Origin: Omphiscola glabra
Taxonomy: Eukaryota; Mollusca; Gastropoda; Lymnaeidae
Length of the DNA stretch: 64,000 nucleotides
Assembly (NCBI GenBank): GCA_964017045.1
Contig: OZ024806.1
Location: 10,002,488-10,066,487, forward strand
Direction: 5' to 3'
Below are positions 54,533-64,000 of this stretch, piece by piece. Numbering within the stretch: position 1 is the stretch's first letter; every line of letters starts with the position of its first letter. The position numbers were made by a program, and so were the translations under genes. The notes beneath the pieces are model-generated. The model had not been told where the DNA came from, searched no databases, and was given only the letters and a program-made list of their open reading frames with translations.

Positions 54533-54827
54533 CGTCCGGCTACTTGACACGGCACACGGGGCTGATTGCATTAACGCTAAAGGCAATGCGACCTCGGCAA
54601 TGCTCATTGTTAGGAGTCGGCATTGTCTTTATAGGAATGTGGGATTGGAGTGCTAGTGTTATCCTCCTCACTTCTATTCCACACTGTCTTTTTCTCAGAG
54701 GAGAGAGAGAGTGCGTGAGTGAGAGAAATGGTATCTTTATCTCCTCACTTTTTTCTCTTTGCCCCCCCCTCTCTCAGTATGCATCTCACTGTCTCCTTTA
54801 AATATCTCTCCGTCTTTGTATCCAGGG

Positions 54828-55039
54828 CAGTGGTTCCCAATCTTGTTTTCGGTATCTGAGGGGGGCATAAGGCACACCTCAAAAGGTGCGGGGGGGGGGC
54901 CACCGCGGTCGCTCCAGGAAATTCCTAAACACTATCAACTGGTTATACGTAGGATATCCATAAAGGGCTCTCCTCTCCCCCCCCCCCCAATTTTTTTTAA
55001 AAAAAGGGCTTCACGGGTTAAAAAGATCACGAGCCACTG
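54828..55039. mobile_element. hAT-type MITE, 212 bp
   Basis: The ends are CAGTGGTTCCCAATC and, on the other strand, CAGTGGCTCGTGATC. The flanks ATCCAGGG (54820-54827) and ATCTAGGG (55040-55047) agree at 7 of 8 bases. Confidence 0.75.
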
Positions 55040-55047
55040 ATCTAGGG

Positions 55048-56355
55048 AGACTTCCGATCACCCGGTAACTAAGGAGACGGAAGTGCACATTATGTAAACG
55101 TTTGAACAGAGACACAACAAAACGTGTGGTCACAAAAACCTTTCATCCGCCAAGAGGTGACTTCAAGTTTTAAGGATAACAAGAACAGAAAGAAAGAACA
55201 AAAAGATTAGAGAGTAGTTAGCGTTTGCGTAGCTGCGAAAAACACGTCCAAATATTGACGCCGTAACACTCCTATAACATATATATATATATTTAAAAAA
55301 TAAAAAATCAGAATATAAAATATAAGATTCCAACATAAAGTCAATGAAAAGGGCCAGAAACCAAAATTCGATCACACAAACAGTTCCTCGATTCTCAGCT
55401 TTCAACACGTTCGCTTCTGGAGTGGTGATATTGACTGACAGGAGCACACAAATTGCGCATACAGCAAAAAACTCTGCCGAGGAAAGTTTTTTGTGTGTTT
55501 TGTTTCTTTTAAATAAAAGAACGGGCTCTGGGCATTTGAAGTCGGATTCTAACTTTACAGTCAGACGTTGGAGCGGGGTCGTGTCGAGGAAAAGCCGGCG
55601 CCCGGGGCGAAGCCTGAAAATATGACGCCCGTAAATGGGCAGTAAAATTGCCGCCCTCGGAGGACCAGTAAAAGGACATCTTCGAGCACATTGTATTTGG
55701 GAAGTGCGTGTGATTTTATCTGGTAATTCCCCATATCAAATTCATATCTCAAGACGATTTTGGCGCAGCTCTGATGTTGGCGCCAGAGGCGAGTGCCCCC
55801 TTAGCTCCCCCCCCCCACACTTTTTTTTTCCCGCGCGGCCCTGCGTTGCAGCACTGTAGTTTAATTATGTCGAATCAAAGATCCATACACATTAAGCAGT
55901 TATCCAACCAAAATACAACAGTTATCCAACCAAAATACAACAGTTTAATCATTCATACTTTGTATTCTGTGGAGTCTAAGAAGCAAGTACTTGTTAAAGT
56001 TATTTTAGAATTTGTTTTGTTTTGTTTTGATTTTTATAACGGATTTTTGCTTTTTATACAAATGAAAAAAAGAAAGAAATTCTACAGGAAGAACAGCATA
56101 ATTTCTCTCCAGATTTTAAAGAATGGATCTGAACTAACCACCCTGACTCGCACTCTTACAAACAGTAGAAAGCTCAAGAAGTCCTGGCCCTGGTCCAACA
56201 CAAGAGACCACCACACAAAAGAAAAGTAGGGCTACCACTCGGATACGTGCAGCTATCATAAACGCTTGGACTCGATATCTTGGAAATGCTTCCCGTTTCA
56301 CCGAGTGAACTTTCTAGGCAACATCGGAGTTGCCCACACAAACAAAGTGTGGTGG
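55048..56355. other. Intergenic DNA with MITE-like fragments
   Basis: The GC-rich patch 55560-55640 (gccggcgcccggggcgaagc) and gaggcgagtgcccccttagc near 55789 resemble interiors of the CAGTGGCGTAGC-type elements but lack clear ends. A short tandem duplication ttatccaaccaaaatacaac lies at about 55898-55940. No gene seen. Confidence 0.4.
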
Positions 56356-56359
56356 GGTG

Positions 56360-56393
<34 letters not shown>

Positions 56394-56605
56394 TAGAGAG
56401 AGGAAGAAAGAAAGAGCGATAAAAAGAGAGAGAGAAAGAGCAAGAGAGAGAGAGAAAGAAAGAGCGAGAGAGAGCGAGAAAGAGAGCAAGAGAGAGAGAG
56501 AGCGAGAGAGAAAGAGAGAGAGAAAGAGAAAGAGAGAGAGAGAGCGGGAGAGAGAGAGCGAGCGAGAGAGAAAGAGAGAGAGGAGGGAGCGAGAGAGAGA
56601 GGCAA
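56360..56605. repeat. (GA)n-rich purine microsatellite
   Basis: About 245 bases of GA repeats with AAGA and GCGA interruptions. The apparent long Arg/Glu and Ser/Leu frames on the two strands are artefacts. Confidence 0.96.
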
Positions 56606-56730
56606 AGTAGGCAAGGGTCGGAACGGATGGTGAATTACGGAGACTAACTGCTATGAATGTGACGTCACATACCAGTCTCGTTTCTTTACGTGTTTATTAA
56701 GATTCAAGAGAAATTCAAACGACTCCTAGC

Positions 56731-56858
56731 CCACGCCCCCTAACACTTTGGGCCCCACGCCTCCTAACACTTTGGGCCGCACGCCTCCTAACACTTTGGG
56801 CCGCACGCCTCCTAACACTTTGGGCCCCACGCCTCCTAACACTTTGGGCCCCACACTG
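56731..56858. repeat. 24-bp minisatellite, about 5 copies
   Basis: The unit ccacgcctcctaacactttg plus ggcc repeats with a C/G variant at the unit junction. Confidence 0.93.
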
Positions 56859-57734
56859 TACAAGAAAAAGAACCCATGCTTTGCAAGGGAAACGGCCTAT
56901 AAATAATTTCCGATTGACCAGAGAGTCGATAATGATTCGTCAATGACGTAAATGAAGATGGTTATAAAACTAGAGGAGTGTATTCTGAAGTCGTGTTGAT
57001 CAGTCTTTGCTAAAAGTAAAAGGCGTCGGTCCGCGAACCGGAACCGGTCCGCAAAACGTGAGACATGAATCTGGGTTAAAACTGAAAAAAAAAAAAAAAA
57101 CAACACACACACATGCAGGCACTCGCACACACCGCACGCACGCACACTGAAACTCACACACACACACTCACACACGCCGAAAAAAAAATAATTATGACAT
57201 ATTAATGATCTGATAATACGATAGTTTATCAATGGACTATAAAGGCCCACCACCTTTTTTTAGCCTCTGCTACTTCTGATTCAAGAAAACCCGTCATCAC
57301 CCAGAACCAACGTTTTACTGACAGTCCCAAACCAGTTCCGCCCCCCGAGGTGCTCTCATATAAGTACGCCACGGTAGTAGAGTAAGGTAAGAATAAAGTA
57401 AGTCACGTTACAAATGACATGGCGTAATGAAATGTTTGAGATCAATAGAAAACCCGCGTCTCTAGCAACCGCTGTGATTGCGTATTTTGACATCGATCTT
57501 ATCAGCGACCGATTTCAAGAGTTCTTCGATAATCATTAGGCATTGTGGCGCGGTTTGTTGGTTTTGAAAAGGGGGCCGCGCGCATATGACGTGAAATCCT
57601 TGACAGCTCCGAGGCATTTAATTGGTGCGTGCAGACCTGCGGAGAAGTGGGGGATTGGAGGGGGGGGGGCGGGGGGCGAAACGCTCCACAAGGGATCTGA
57701 CAACAGGTTCTACTTGTGTCCCTCGCCTTGCGTT

Positions 57735-57930
57735 ATCTCGTTTCATTTTGGATAGCGATTCCGATCTATTTTGGGTGCATTAACTTATCTATTTTGGATA
57801 GCAATCGCCTAGGTATTTGGGGTAGCAATGCTAATGTATTTGGGTGGAAACGTGAATGTATTTGGAGGGAGAAATACTACTGTATTTGGGTGGACATGTG
57901 AATGTATTTGGGTAGCACTGTTACTGTACA
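57735..57930. repeat. Degenerate about 24-bp repeat, about 8 copies
   Basis: Loose units contain gtatttgggtggaaacgtga or tattttggatagcaatc. The copies are old and diverged. Confidence 0.7.
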
Positions 57931-58286
57931 GTTTGCGCCAAAAAATATAGCAGCACTGAAACTCCCGCATCTTGAACCCTTTGCCTGCGTTCGTCAACGG
58001 TGCATACCTCAAGCCGCCACCCCCACGTGTTCCCACGAGTGAAAATGAAGATGTATTGGATAGTTATTGGAAACGGGTCTCTCACAGGAGTAAATGTAAT
58101 CATAGTCGTAATTTTTTTTAAAATTTGTATCGCTCATGCGTAAGTGGTCATGAAGGGAGCCGAGTTTTAAAAAGTTAAGATTTACGAAGCCTGATCCAAG
58201 TAAACGCGACTATGGTGTCCATTGTTACGAAATTTTGCCGTACTTGAAGTGTGCTATCTCAGCGGAAGGGGAAGTGTATTCAGCCA

Positions 58287-58472
58287 CAGTGGCGTAGTGA
58301 GGGGGGGGGGCAAGGGGGCATCATGCCCCGGGCGCTAATCACAATGGGGCGCCAAATGGTATATTTTACTATAATATTGTATGGTTTTCGAATAGGGGGG
58401 GCGCTAAAAAGGTATTGGGGGCTCTAAAAAGGTATTGTGCCCCGGGCGCGAGTTAAGCTCGCTACGCCACTG
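58287..58472. mobile_element. hAT-type MITE family X, copy 2
   Basis: This 186-bp element has ends CAGTGGCGTAGTGAGG and ...CTCGCTACGCCACTG. The perfect duplication TTCAGCCA lies at 58279-58286 and 58473-58480. Relative to the copy at 54368 it has one extra internal duplication of about 20 bases (ggcgctaaaaaggtattg and the following ggctctaaaaaggtattg). Confidence 0.92.
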
Positions 58473-59086
58473 TTCAGCCAGTAACTGTTTCGATAGAGAG
58501 AACCCCGCCCGTGTTCTCCACAAGGTCCCGTATTCGACCTTACACAGTCTAAGGCGACGAGCCTTGAAATTGAATACTTTCTGTTCGCCTATGGCTGAAA
58601 AGAGCTTTTCTTACCGGACGCGGGCTGGACGACGCTTGACGGACCCGTATGAGTGATCGAACGTGGTGAATTGTTGAACGTTTTCGCCCATAGTGAAAGA
58701 TGATACAGACTTTTATGTGCGGTCTCATATGAAAGTCCACATTCGCCTATTGGTCTATCTGACACTCCCCTTCCCGTTCACAGAGCATCTGCCCGGAAAG
58801 GTGAAGTTTCGTAACTGTAGACAGCACAGCCGCGTAACTGGGTGGCGTCTTATTAAATTAAATCTCTGAGTAATTTTTCTACCACTTTTTTTTTTTTGCA
58901 AACTCGTTCCCTATTCTCGACCAAATACGCAAAGGCGTAAAGAACGATCAATTGCTTATTTAAAAAAAAAAAGAAAAGAAAAAGAAGAAAGGAAATTATT
59001 TGGAAAAAAAAAAAGGCAATGCAGACATCATTACGACTACCAATCCAGGTACCTGGCCGATCCTGTTGTCGTAATATATACTGTTT

Positions 59087-59570
59087 GCCCTGTTGACATG
59101 GAGAACCATTGCTGTGAATATGAAGAGAATCCAGTCCTTCATCAATAACTGCCTAAGAAGGATTCTCGGGATTCACTTGCCCGACAGAATCAGCAACCAG
59201 AAACTGTGGCAGCGGACAAAGCAGAAACCGGCAGAACAAGAGATCCTCCAGAGAAGATGGAGATAGATCGGCCATACACTCAGGAAAACTGCCACCAGCA
59301 TAACTAGACAAGCCCTGAACTGGAACCCTCAAGGAAAACGGAAAAGATGCAGGCCGAGGAACACTTGGCGCCGTGAAGTGGAAGCAGATATCAAGAAACT
59401 TGGCCACACTTGGGGGAAGCTGGAGAGATTGGCTCAGGACCGTGATGCCTGGAGGACTCTTGTAGGCGGCCTATGTCCTAGGAAGGATCACATACGTCGA
59501 TGAAGATCGACTATAGATCGACTGCTGTTCCTCGAGGACGAAGGGGCGAAAGAAGAAGAAGAGCTCTGTT
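59087..59570 (+). mobile_element. RTE-like LINE 3' end
   Basis: The plus frame reads MKRIQSFINNCLRRILGI, then [65 protein letters not shown] and [18 protein letters not shown]. This is the complete C-terminal block of the RTE-like LINE ORF2, broken by one stop after RRWR. It ends in the typical 3' tail gacgaaggggcgaaagaaga. It is better preserved than the copies at 6.6 and 15 kb. Confidence 0.9.
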
Positions 59571-59717
59571 GACATCCGATGTGGATTGACCCCTGTCAGT
59601 TTATAATTGAAATGCCCACACAATTCATAACATATCTGCAGACCACCTCAACATGGAAACGACGATAAGCAGTTTAAGCCCCACTGCGCCTGGTGTCATC
59701 TAACAACACAGGGGCCA

Positions 59718-60130
59718 CATTGTCATTCACCACAATCCACATTGTCATTCACCACAATCCACATTGTCATTCACCACAATCCACATTGTCATTCACCACA
59801 ATCCACATTGTCATTCACCACAATCCTCATTGTTATTCACAACAATCAACATTGTTATACCACACAATCCACATTGTTATTCACAACAATCCACATTGTT
59901 ATACCCCACAATCCACATTGTTATACCCCACAATCCACATTGTTATTCACAACAATCCACATTCTTATTCACAACAATCCACATTAATATTCACAACAAT
60001 GCACATTATTATTCACAACAATCCACATTATTATTCACAACAATCCCCATTAATATTCACAAAAATCCACATTATTATTCACAACAATCCACGTTGTTAT
60101 TCACAACAATCCCAATTGTTACTCATAACA
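59718..60130. repeat. 22-bp minisatellite, about 19 copies
   Basis: The unit attgtcattcaccacaatcc plus ac changes gradually along the array (cattcacc, then tattcacaa, then ttattattcaca), showing a polarity of variants. Confidence 0.96.
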
Positions 60131-60587
60131 ATAAAGAAAAAAAAATATGACACAATGCTATCCAACAAATTAAACAAAAAGTCCACATTCCTTTTCGCAA
60201 CGAGTTAAACGAATATTTGGGTTGAATTGGATCTAATGCATGGCAATATCAAATGCCAGGATGAAAACAAAAGTGAGAGAAAAAATAAAAAAAATAATTG
60301 AGAATCTGTGCTCTCCACCAGGCCAACAATGTTATTTGGAGAGCGGGCTGCCATTCAAACAGTCACCAAAATGCACTAATTATTTTTTGGGGGGAGGGGG
60401 GGATCGGGGGGTTGGGGGGGGGTGGTGTTGAAAAATAGCTTGATGTCACTACGGATTTACGACCAACACCTTACTTACAAACCACTCGAGAACTGATCGC
60501 CCGCTCCACAGAAGTGGATTTTTTAAAGTATTATAAGGGCCAATTACTGGACAACTTCAGTGCATTTCCCTTACCATAAGCCGACAA

Positions 60588-60853
60588 CACGCTCCTATGT
60601 GGTCAACACGCTCCTATGTGGTCAATACGCTCCTATGTGGTCAATACGCTCCTATGTGGTCAACACGCTCCTATGTGGTCAATACGCTCCTATGTGGTCA
60701 ACACGCTCCTATGTGGTCAATACGCTCCTATGTGGTCAATACGCTCCTATGTGGTCAACACGCTCCTATGTGGTCAATAGGCTCCTATGTGGTCAACACG
60801 CTCCTATGTGGTCAATACGCTCCTATGTGGTCAATACGCTCCTATGTGGTCAA
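60588..60853. repeat. 19-bp minisatellite, exactly 14 copies
   Basis: The unit cacgctcctatgtggtcaa occupies 266 bp. The only common variation is cacgct, tacgct or taggct at the start of each unit. Confidence 0.98.
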
Positions 60854-60954
60854 GATCAAAACATGAACAGCAATATTTCTTGTATTTTGGTTGTAAACTC
60901 ACCCCCCCCCCCCTTCCCAACAAACACACCTTTAAAAAAATGAATAATCGGGAC

Positions 60955-61400
60955 AGAACACAGACCTGTTTACCCCAGGGTTAGTGCCAGAGCAGTTTGG
61001 GGGGGGCACGGGGGGACAGAAAACAGACCTGTTTATCCCCGGGTTAGTGCCAGAGCAGTTGGGGGGCACGGGGGACAGAAAGCAGACCTGTTTACCACCG
61101 GGTTAGAGTCAGAGTAGTTTAAGGGGGGCACCGTGGAGGCGGGCAGAAAGCAGACCTGTTTACCACCGGGTTAGAGTCAGAGTAGTTTAAGGGGGACACG
61201 GTGGAGAGGGGCAGAAAGCAGACCTGTTTACCCCCGGGTTAGGGTCAGAGTAGTTTAAAGGGGGCACGGTGGAGAGGGGCAGAAAGCAGACCTGTTTACC
61301 CCCGGGTTAGAGTCAGAGTAGTTTAAGGGGAGCGCGGTGGAAAGGTAGGGGGGCAGAAAGCAGACCTGTTTACCCCCGGGTTAGTGTCAGAGTAGTTTTC
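60955..61400. repeat. About 60-bp GC-rich tandem repeat, about 7 copies
   Basis: The unit contains cagacctgtttacccccggg then ttagagtcagagtagtttaa and a G-rich spacer of variable length. The length variation is concentrated in the G runs. Confidence 0.92.
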
Positions 61401-61499
61401 AGCTCTCAAAAACGTTGCTTAAAGCTACAGAGAGTAGTTTGGTCAACTTGGTTGGGGTGAAAAGGTGTGTGTGTGGGGGGGGGGCAATGGTCCTTTTAA

Positions 61500-61613
61500 G
61501 CTGCGCTGCGCAGCAGCCGCGCAGCTACCTCACAGATGCCGCGCAGCAGTTTTGAGCATCCGCGCAGCTACCTCACAGATGCCGCGCAGCAGTTTTGAGC
61601 ATCCGCGCAGCAA
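61500..61613. repeat. 43-bp duplication of a CGCGCAGC-rich unit
   Basis: Two and a half copies of ccgcgcagctacctcacaga plus tgccgcgcagcagttttgag follow a self-complementary gctgcgctgcgcagcagc. The unit could fold into hairpins. Confidence 0.85.
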
Positions 61614-62159
61614 ATTTTTATAAAAATACATTCGAACAGATACTCTGCACTCTGCAAATTAAAACTTTGCACAGAACTTCAGGATTTTGCACACGAACCA
61701 GCAAACCTTATGTCAGGAAAGCCACTTAGCTGCTTACATAAGTTAACATAAAGACATTACACACGTTATGGTTCTCCGATCTGTTGAAGGGTGTCATTTC
61801 TTATGCGATGGCTTAACAACCCCAATTATTTAGTTTTAATTTAAAAAATAAACCAAAGAAACGAAGAAAACAAATCTCCCGGCAATAGAGATGTGTTTGT
61901 TTTAGGCTCGTTATAGTCTTGGGCTTAAAAAAAAACGTAGTTACTACGGCGAAAGCGTGGGGGGGGGGGGTAAAACAGGTCTGAGAATGAAAGAGACGGG
62001 TCATTGTGTGTAGCGAATGTGGATTCGGTTGATGAAAAGGGACAGGGATTTTTTACGGCGCAGCAGTAACGGATCCAAAGGAAAGGTACCAACGAGCCGT
62101 GTGCTACTGACCCTCTTCAGAAGAAAAAAAAACAGGAATTGGGGATAAAGTTTTATAGT

Positions 62160-62427
<268 letters not shown>

Positions 62428-63233
62428 TAGACATTTAAATTGGTTAAAGTTAAAGGTGGGGCGGTTTGGGGGGGGGGGGCTGTTGTGTGCTTATTTTATG
62501 CCCCTTACTTTAGAGGTTGCAAAGCCGCAATGACATACCTTTTAGGAGAATGTATATTCGGTGGCTAATGAAGAAAAAAAAATCCCTTCATTGTGATCAA
62601 GTTTAAATCAAACAATGAGAAAAAAACAACAACATTTGAGCAGCCCTTAGATTTCCCATAATGTGACGCCACAAAAGATTTTTGTTCAATGTCAGACTTT
62701 CTAAAATTCTTTTTTTTTTTTTACGGACTGACCGTAAGTGTACGGACGATTGACGACCAGGCGGAAGAACAGGTGCCGAAGGCCGCATGCCCAACCGGTT
62801 GCTGGATCGGGATGATGATGATGAATTGCAAACGTACAAATGATGTCACGAATTTTTTTTTACGACTTCTGCTTAAAAAAAAAAGCCGATCCCCCCCCCA
62901 CCACAGTACTTAAGTTTTTTTAAAATAATGTTTCTCACTATAGGCTCACTAGACCGTAACGGTGGATGGACCTACATGGGACGCCACGAGAATTGACTAC
63001 ACACGCTGTTGACAACATCCCTCGCCTCGGGGGGGGGGGGGGGGGGGGGGACAGACCTTGTGAGCCATCCGTCATCTCGGGTTAACAGTTGCACCAAATA
63101 TTTTTTTTAATGGATTTGCATAAAATTGGTTACCGATATTGACACACCTTTTTTATTTTTAAGTTATCCACGCAATGAAATGGATTTTTAACTGATGACG
63201 AATCTTACCTGTCGACGAAGGTTCGTCTTAAGG

Positions 63234-63401
63234 CAGTGGTTCTCAACCTTTCTAATGCCGCGACAGTTCCTCATGTTGTGGCGACCCCCCCCCCCCAACC
63301 AAACAATTATTTTCGTAGCTACTTCCTAACTGTTGAGTATATGTGTTTTCCAATGATCATAGGCGACCCCTGTAAAAGGGTCGTTAGGTTGAGAACCGCT
63401 G
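63234..63401. mobile_element. SPIN-like non-autonomous hAT transposon, copy C
   Basis: This 168-bp element starts CAGTGGTTCTCAACCTTTC and ends TTAGGTTGAGAACCGCTG. The perfect 8-bp duplication TCTTAAGG flanks it at 63226-63233 and 63402-63409. It shares GTTCCTCATGTTGTGG and GTGTTTTCCAATGATC with copy A. A C run has expanded inside. Confidence 0.92.
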
Positions 63402-63597
63402 TCTTAAGGCGTGTAACTGAAATGAGATGACGTAATAAATGACGTAGTCACACCACGATGCGATGAGGGGGAAAAAATGGGGGGGGGAGTATTATAATTT
63501 ATTTTTTCATAAAGAAACATGGCAATTAATATGTTGATTTTGACCAGATAGGACAGAGAGGGACATCAGCATACAGTATTAGATCACAATTGACACA

Positions 63598-63850
63598 TAT
63601 AGATGTGGAGTAGCACACTATACACATATAGATGCGTAGCACACTGTCCACACATAGATGAGTAGCACACTGTACAGACGGATGAGTGGCACGCTGTACA
63701 CTTGGATGAGTGGCAGACTGCACACGGATGAGAAGGAAACTGAACACATAGATGAGTGGCACACTGTACACACGGATGAGTGGTACACTGTACACGCGGG
63801 TGAGTGGCACACTGTACACATAGATGAGTGGAACACTGTACACACAGATC
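63598..63850. repeat. 24-bp minisatellite, about 10 copies
   Basis: The unit gatgagtggcacactgtaca plus cata repeats with frequent substitutions. The frames rich in Cys/Thr on the minus strand are artefacts. Confidence 0.93.
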
Positions 63851-64000
63851 GGTAGCATCACGAGACCTTTCACTCTTCAACTTTGGTAATGTAATCTTGA
63901 TTTAGCCAATCGGCAAGTGGAATTAATCAAATGGGGTGGGGGGGGGGGGCGGGGAGGGGGTGGGGAGGGGGTGGGGGGGAAGCGGTTAGCGCCGGTTTTC

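Noticed and set aside
56174..56614. Ser/Leu or Arg/Glu-rich frames of 110-146 codons
   Set aside because: Translation of a GA/CT microsatellite.
60588..60853. Possible CRISPR array or regularly spaced direct repeats
   Set aside because: Units are contiguous 19-mers with no unique spacers, and the DNA is eukaryotic. The same holds for the other arrays.

Overview
The window reads as genomic DNA from an animal, most probably a gastropod mollusc (pond-snail-like). The DNA is A+T-rich, the genes are split by GT-AG introns, and there are decayed non-LTR retrotransposons of at least three types, many small hAT-type inverted-repeat transposons and about twenty unrelated minisatellites. Three short transposons match my memory of SPIN hAT elements, which are known from vertebrates, a triatomine bug and the pond snail Lymnaea. 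The species is inferred, not proven.

Four protein-coding genes are supported. (1) 1-4287, minus strand: an uninterrupted frame of at least 1429 codons that runs off the left edge, encoding a basic, low-complexity protein I do not recognise. (2) 10738-11874, plus strand: a 378-residue, apparently single-exon basic protein, also unrecognised. (3) 17986-28488, plus strand: ten coding exons that join in phase into 895 residues. The product is a single-pass membrane adaptor with about 19 tyrosine motifs, a Cys-x-Cys beside the membrane and a C-terminal PDZ-ligand-like tail, an architecture like the vertebrate PAG1/LAT adaptors. (4) 43344-48851, minus strand: nine exons that join in phase into 441 residues, a platelet-activating-factor acetylhydrolase with its Ser-Asp-His triad and an extra acidic insert. 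Genes 3 and 4 converge tail to tail across 28.5-43.3 kb, which holds probable long 3' UTRs, a four-unit 153-bp repeat and old transposons.

Layout: 1-4.3 kb unknown gene 1; 4.3-10.7 kb A+T-rich spacer with LINE fragments, a 46-bp minisatellite and MITEs; 10.7-11.9 kb unknown gene 2; 12-17.9 kb LINE 3' ends, a SPIN-like copy and quiet DNA; 18-28.5 kb adaptor gene with repeat-filled introns, including about 60 copies of a 17-mer in intron 9; 28.5-43.3 kb convergent intergene/UTR zone; 43.3-48.9 kb acetylhydrolase gene; 48.9-64 kb a dense field of minisatellites, microsatellites, MITEs and one LINE 3' end, with no gene I can support.

The genes show no sign of being one operon or pathway. The adaptor would act at the plasma membrane in tyrosine-kinase signalling. 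The acetylhydrolase would hydrolyse short or oxidised sn-2 chains of phospholipids. The most unusual observations are the large unrecognised frame at the left edge, the many-tyrosine adaptor, an exon-8 splice donor that lies inside a 32-bp tandem repeat, and the SPIN-like elements with perfect 8-bp target duplications.
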